A DNA stretch of 64,000 nucleotides from Termitomyces sp. T153 (taxonomy: Eukaryota > Basidiomycota > Agaricomycetes > Agaricales > Lyophyllaceae): the NCBI GenBank assembly GCA_018296165.2, contig JACKQL020000074.1:175736-239735 (forward strand). The letters are read 5' to 3'. The translations under genes were made by a program, and so were the position numbers. Shown here in pieces: positions 58,941 through 64,000 of the stretch. Position 1 is the first letter of the stretch. Every line of letters starts with the position of its first letter. A model generated the notes under the pieces. That model was not told the DNA's origin. It made no database searches and saw only the letters and a list, made by a program, of their open reading frames with translations.

Positions 58941-59618
58941 GAGGTGGTAAATATGGACACATCTGGTAGGTACTCCAGCCTGATACTTTTTCAAGTATGC
59001 CAGTTACACCTCATAGCTACTTTACTACAATTTGATCCCATTGGAGTTCATACAACTTCCCACATTAAATCCTCACTTATCTGCCACTATTGTGCCCTCC
59101 CAATTTCTCAACTTAGCTACACTTGGCAAGGCTTACTAATGGTCAGTTGGTGTAGGCCCATGAAGGCCAATTGGCACAGCTCATGCCTTCCTCTAGCCAA
59201 ACCCCAGCAAGTGTCTCACAACAAACCCTTCCCCATGCCAAGACACTATTTTAGGAGTTCAAATTTCTATAAATGGCAAAGACAGGCCACATGGTACTTT
59301 GGCAGCCAAATCCATACTATATTGACACCTATCATCATGCCTACCTGTGCCATGACATGCTTGGTCAGCAAGTTCCCTTTTCCAGCACTTGGTCCAGATC
59401 TCTCTCCTAAATCTGTCAAACTGGGGAAACCTCTCTTTTTCTGATTGGTCACAAGTATGGTGGTCACCATGCCTCATTGCATCACATGCTGATTGGTATG
59501 TTCCAAAGTGGCCTGCTGTAACAGACCTTTATTTGTTGCACATGCACCTCACACTTGCCTTCTGTAGTGAGTTCTCAGCATTGGGCACACATTAGTGTGG
59601 TGTTTGAGGGTGGAGGCC
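58941..59618 (+). mobile_element. CpG-poor internal remnant ahead of LTR L5
   Basis: CpG-depleted sequence ending in a G-rich purine stretch (tttgagggtggagg) directly before LTR L5, as expected for the 3' end of a retroelement's internal region. A plus-strand open stretch (58944-59444) has no recognised domain. Confidence 0.5.
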
Positions 59619-60497
59619 TGTCACAACCTGCTCCCAGAACCCCAGACCTTGCCACCTCACTCCTCTGGAGCTCCCCCTTTGACTCCCCCTACCTTTGTTC
59701 ACCCATGGCACCCACTCCAGGTAACTCCAATGCTTCTCTGGCAAACCCCAATGGCCCCCTGGCTAACTCTGATGCCTTCCCTGCAGCCTTCAATGCTTCT
59801 CCTGCCTCTCCTAAGCCCCTAGGACCCTCCCCCACTGTTCCTGACACCAGCATATGTCACCAGTTTGTCATACTGGTTTACCTGACCAGCTCTAGAGCAT
59901 CATAACAACCCTGGGATGGCCCATGTCCCCAACTGATCCCATCATACTCCCATCAGTATATCACTGCAGCCCACCCCCTGATCACAACCAACACTTGTCA
60001 GCTCTGCACAAAACCAATGAGCCTTGCTGCCAGACCTGCTTTCCCCAGAGCTGTCCCAGTAGTCAGTATATAAGTCATAGAGTAGCATCCCATACTCTAG
60101 TCTTGATATTACTTGCCTTATCTGATGTGTTTCTGATCATTTTCTCTCTTGTGTTTTGTGTTCCATGTTATGTTTTCCCTTCTCTCAGTCTCCTGGTCTT
60201 GTCTTGTCTCTATCTCTGTTATTGTCTCATTCTCATTTTGTATCTTTGCTTGAATCTATTTTCATTCCTGTCTCAATCTCACCTTGACTCCATCTTGTCT
60301 CATTCAACTCTGTTTCCTTTATTGTGTTCAAGTCCCTTGAACCTTAAACACCATTATAAATCCCATGCTTATGATTACAAACCTCAAACATTCATAAACC
60401 AACTCTGGACCTTGCTAATTGCTCAGCCCCAAGACCCATCAACATCTATTGATCTCCCATCAAACTCCAGCCCTGCTCCCATCACTCACATAGCCTC
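59619..60497 (+). repeat. Truncated LTR L5
   Basis: Same family as L1-L4: starts TGTCACAACC and has the TATA-like box (gtatataagtcatagag near 60,066). It breaks off at 60497 within the family segment 'cacatagcctctg', where a second LTR begins. The remaining part (about 200-250 bp, judged from L4) is not found on the far side. Confidence 0.75.
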
Positions 60498-61722
60498 TGT
60501 CACAACCCATTCCCTGGACCCCTGCACATCACCTCCAACTCTCCTGCTCCTCCAGAGCCTCCCCCAACACTCCATCAAACTTCCCCAACCATTGTCTACC
60601 CTCTGTGCCCACTCCAGCTAACTCCGATGCTTTCCTAGCTAACTCTGACAGCTCCCTGGCCAACTTCAATATCCTCTCCGCAGCTGCCAACATTCCCCCT
60701 GGATCTCCTGAACCCCTGGAACCATCCCCCACTGTTTCCAACTCCAACATATGTCACCAGCCCATCACCCTGGTTCTCCAACCTACTTCGGAGTATTACA
60801 ATGACCTTGGGATGGCCCATGTTCTCAACTGATCCCATCAATGTATCAATGCAGCCCACACCCTGATCACAACTGACACCTGTTGATTCTGCTGAGCTCT
60901 GCCAAGCTCTGCCACCACAGCTGATGTCCCCTGGAGCTCCCCAGTAGTCAGTATATAAGTCGTAGAGTAGCTCTTCATATGGTAGTCTTGAGATTGCCTT
61001 GCCTGATGTGTTTCTAATTGTTTCCTTCTCGTGTTTCATGTTCAGTGTTATGTTTCCCTTACTCTCAGTCTCCCAGTCTTATCTCAGTCTCCTGGCCTTG
61101 CCTCATCTCTTTTCCATTATCATTCCCATTAGTGTTTTGTATCTCTGCCTCAATTTATTTTTGTTTTTGTCTCAATCTTGTCTTGACTCTGCTTCATTCC
61201 ATTCAGCCCCATCTTGTCTTGTTTGATCCATTCTGCCCATTGTGTTCAAGTCTTTTCCAATCCTAACACCTTTATGTACTCTGCACTTACAATTACAAAC
61301 ACCAACACATTCCTTTAACTGACTCCAGACCTTGCTACATGCTCAGCTCCGAACTCCATCAACTTCCATTGATGCCCCCATCAAGCTCCAGCTCCACTCC
61401 CACCACTCATGTAACCTCCACTTCCATCACTTGTGTAACCTCTGCTCCTATCACTTGCATAGCCTCTGCTTCCTCTGCACCCACAATACTTGCTTATGGA
61501 CTTGTGCCTGACACTCTGCCAAGCTCACCCACTTCCTGCAACTTATCCTACACTCCTCTGGGCTACCCCAGACTTGCTCAGACCACTTCCCACCACTTAT
61601 CCTCACAAGCCCCATGTGTTTAGGACTTCTTCAAGTGCTCAGCTGTCAGTGCAGGGAATCATGTCTGCCTAGTAAGGACTTGCCCAGTGTAGCTGAGCCT
61701 CTGTGGTCAGCAGAACCTGATA
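60498..61722 (+). repeat. LTR L6, joined directly to L5
   Basis: Starts TGTCACAACC inside L5, carries the TATA-like box (gtatataagtcgtagag near 60,951) and ends CCTGATA, the family end with a C-to-T change. No matching 5-bp duplication is visible. It is CpG-depleted. Around 61,400-61,475 a family segment (cacttgcatagcctctgctcc) is present three times in diverged form. Confidence 0.75.
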
Positions 61723-62599
61723 TAATCTCAAGACTCTCCCTTACCCCATTTGTGATGTCCACACTAGCTCTGCACACATGTCCATCAAACACTTTTGATG
61801 TCTATGGTTGGCCTGTGCTTGGAAACCACTATGATTCATTTGGCCCTGCCCAATTTGCCAAGGCATGTTGAGTCACAGATCTGACACCAAATGTCCCCTC
61901 TGCTCCAGTTACATCCATACAACAACTCTCTTCACAGACACCCTCTCCACTCATGCCCAACCTTGCACCACCCTTGCTGACACCTCCCACACTCCCCCCA
62001 CCTTCTCTGCCAGCTCTGCTCTTCACAAAGGTTGACCCTAACATCACCAAATCCATACCCAAAATCCCTGGCAATAATTCAATACATTGCTTGACAACTT
62101 CTCTGGCACTGCACCCACAATCCTCCCAACAACAATAGCAAAACCCCACCACAAGAAGTTGCTCACTGCACAAAGAACAAATCACCACCCCCACTAAACA
62201 ATAAAGAAACCCCAAGAATGCATTCCCCCAAACCCCACCTTTGGATCCACTGACCTAATACAACTCTGCACACTATCAGGAACAAACCCAGCAAGTTCCC
62301 AACAGCATCAATTCCACCCACAACCCAATAGCAGAACCCTGCCATCATGCCAATAGGTCATCCAACTCTCACCCACACTCATCTCCAAGAAAGTCAACCC
62401 TCCAAAGCTAGCTCTGCTGTCATGGGAATCAAGCTCAAACCAGCAATCCCACCAATAATAACACAAGATCCCAAGATCAATGCTATGCCCTAATCACAGA
62501 AACCACTTCCAGAATCAGTTAGGACCCCTTGGTCAACCTAGCCATCACCTCCATCCAATGTTTGGAAGGACCCCAATACCTCCAACCAAACCCCAACAA
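61723..62599. other. CpG-poor unidentified repeat-like DNA
   Basis: Low in CG and rich in CCA/ACC words. No coding region or known element end is recognisable. Confidence 0.4.
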
Positions 62600-64000
62600 C
62601 TCTGAAGCAAGATCAAAAAACTCTCAAGCCTCGAGGTGGCCCAAAAAGGAAGGAACATGCACCTCCACCCTGCCTCCTTGAAATGCACCCCGAAAATGCT
62701 CCAACAGCCTCTAAAGTCACCTGGACAGATTATGGCACCCTGACTCACAATGAGGAATAACTCCAGACACCCTGCCACTACCCCAACCCCCTCCACTTGA
62801 TCTGGAACCTCTGACATTGAAAGTACTCAATGCTGCCCCCTCCTCCATACTACAACCACCAGACAAAATCTCTGCTGTCTCTAGCAAGAGAACCCCTCAG
62901 CATATAAGCCACCCTAAGCAAACTACAGAGAAACAGAGAATTCCACCCAAAGTAGTTTTTCAGAGTACTCTAAACTTGCTGACATGTTCTCTCAAGGAAG
63001 GAGTATGCACACCTGCCCTGCCTTTCTAGAATGCACCTTGAAAATGCCTCCAGCAACTCTTGAAGTCAACATGGAGAACCACAACACTTCTACTTGCAAT
63101 ACGACTCTGGACACCTCCACTACTACTTCAACACCTCTGCCCACTTGATCTGGAACCTCTGACATTGAAACATACAAGGCTGCCCCTCTCTGCACACCAG
63201 CACCAGATGAGACCTCTGTTCTCTGACTATGCCACCTCTAACAAAGAAAACTCCCAGCACAGAAGCCTCTCTGCCAGAACAAACTATAGGGAAAAGGAGA
63301 CTCCCACACAGAGTAGTTCCCCGGAGTATTCTGAACTTGCTGACATATCCTACCAGGGAGAGAAGAAACCCCACCAACACCTTTGAGACTGCCCCACAGA
63401 CCCCTTACTCAACCATCTTGAAACCAAGAAGCTCCAACAGTGAAGGAGACAAAGCCCAGATGGCTCTTGGATTCTCTCCACCAAGCAATTTGAAGGCCTG
63501 ACAACTCCAACAACCCTGCTCAAGATCTGGAATGCCCCGAGCTCCCACTCCACACTATTCCAGACCCCTCCAAGCAACTCCGGACCCTGGTAACATAGCT
63601 CCAGAGCCCCCATCTTGACTCTGACACCCAATGATAAAAACCCCCAACAATGACTCACCAATGATGTTTCTGCAACACACACTCTGCAGGGTCTAGCTCT
63701 TGACTGACAACTCTGCACCCCTCCACCCTTGCACAAGAAAGCAACCATCAGTCAAGGACCACACTGCTGGAGCACCCAGGAACAGACGCCATATAAAGTA
63801 GTCTCCCTGAAATATCCTAAAGCTGCTGATACATTCCCCAAGAAGCAAGCAGCACTCCTATTGCTATTCACTCCAGATCAATATTGAAAGGATGTTGCTA
63901 TCTCCATCAGCAATAAATTGACATTGAGAGAAATGCCACCTTGACCCACAACAAGCAAGGATGCCCCACACTCCTACCTCCACCATGAAAGATGCTGCTC
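62600..64000. repeat. Degenerate tandem array, unit about 350 bp
   Basis: Phrases recur at near-regular spacing: 'tctggaacctctgacattgaaa' near 62,801 and 63,149 (about 348 bp apart); 'aaagtagttttt' near 62,950, 'agagtagttcc' near 63,305 and 'aaagtagtctcc' near 63,790; 'tctagaatgcaccttgaaaatgc' near 63,026 against 'cttgaaatgcaccccgaaaatgc' near 62,677. At least three diverged units are present and the array runs off the window. Confidence 0.65.

Noticed and set aside
1..64000. CRISPR arrays, rRNA and tRNA genes, bacterial operons
   Set aside because: None seen. The repeats are LTRs, microsatellites and a degenerate satellite, and the gene structures are intron-rich and eukaryotic. A tRNAscan run would settle the tRNA question.

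Overview
The window looks like nuclear DNA of a filamentous basidiomycete, probably an Agaricomycete. Genes are split by many 45-65 base GT-AG introns, both strands are densely packed, and the families are typical of mushrooms: Agaricomycete-type kinase-like genes, F-box/LRR proteins, tandem secreted carboxylesterases, an OPT transporter and LTR elements in CpG-poor islands. I cannot name the genus. I saw no rRNA, tRNA, CRISPR array or bacterial-type operon.

Left flank (1 to about 13,550): a nested LTR-retrotransposon island. At least four copies of one LTR family (TGTCAC...TGACA, about 0.95-1.14 kb) are present. Two are solo LTRs with perfect 5-bp target duplications, and one is split by a second, short LTR element that has its own 5-bp duplication. 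A decayed gag lies on the minus strand. Most of the island is strongly CpG-depleted, but the solo LTR at 1831-2965 is CpG-rich and so is probably the youngest insertion. The internal regions also carry an antisense cysteine-rich ORF family.

Kinase-like cluster (13.9-24.3 kb): two divergent gene pairs arranged in tandem. Each pair is an unrecognised helical protein on the minus strand and a kinase-like gene on the plus strand. A third, more degenerate kinase-like gene follows. A fourth kinase-like gene lies alone at 56.8-58.1 kb. All four have HGD in place of HRD, and DFD, DFN or GFH in place of DFG. This cluster is the best candidate for an undescribed system.

Core genes (24.6-38.9 kb): an Erv2-type FAD-linked sulfhydryl oxidase, an oligopeptide transporter with a poly-Q N-terminal extension, LSM4, an F-box/LRR protein, DPH5 (diphthamide synthesis) and cytosolic asparaginyl-tRNA synthetase.

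Secretion cluster (39.4-48.5 kb): three tandem type-B carboxylesterases, two of them with a mosaic of near-identical and diverged segments, then a secreted protein made of a poly-Gly block and a His/Asp/Tyr block.

Right part (49.0-58.1 kb): a peroxisomal-type mitochondrial-family carrier and a 3-hydroxyacyl-CoA dehydrogenase (both plausible in fatty-acid oxidation), a decayed kinase-like gene, an orphan gene and the fourth kinase-like gene. From about 58.9 kb to the end the sequence is again CpG-poor: two LTRs of the same family back to back and a degenerate tandem array with a unit of about 350 bp.

Exon boundaries were placed by eye from splice motifs and alignment between paralogues. Family assignments come from recognising motifs, not from searches.
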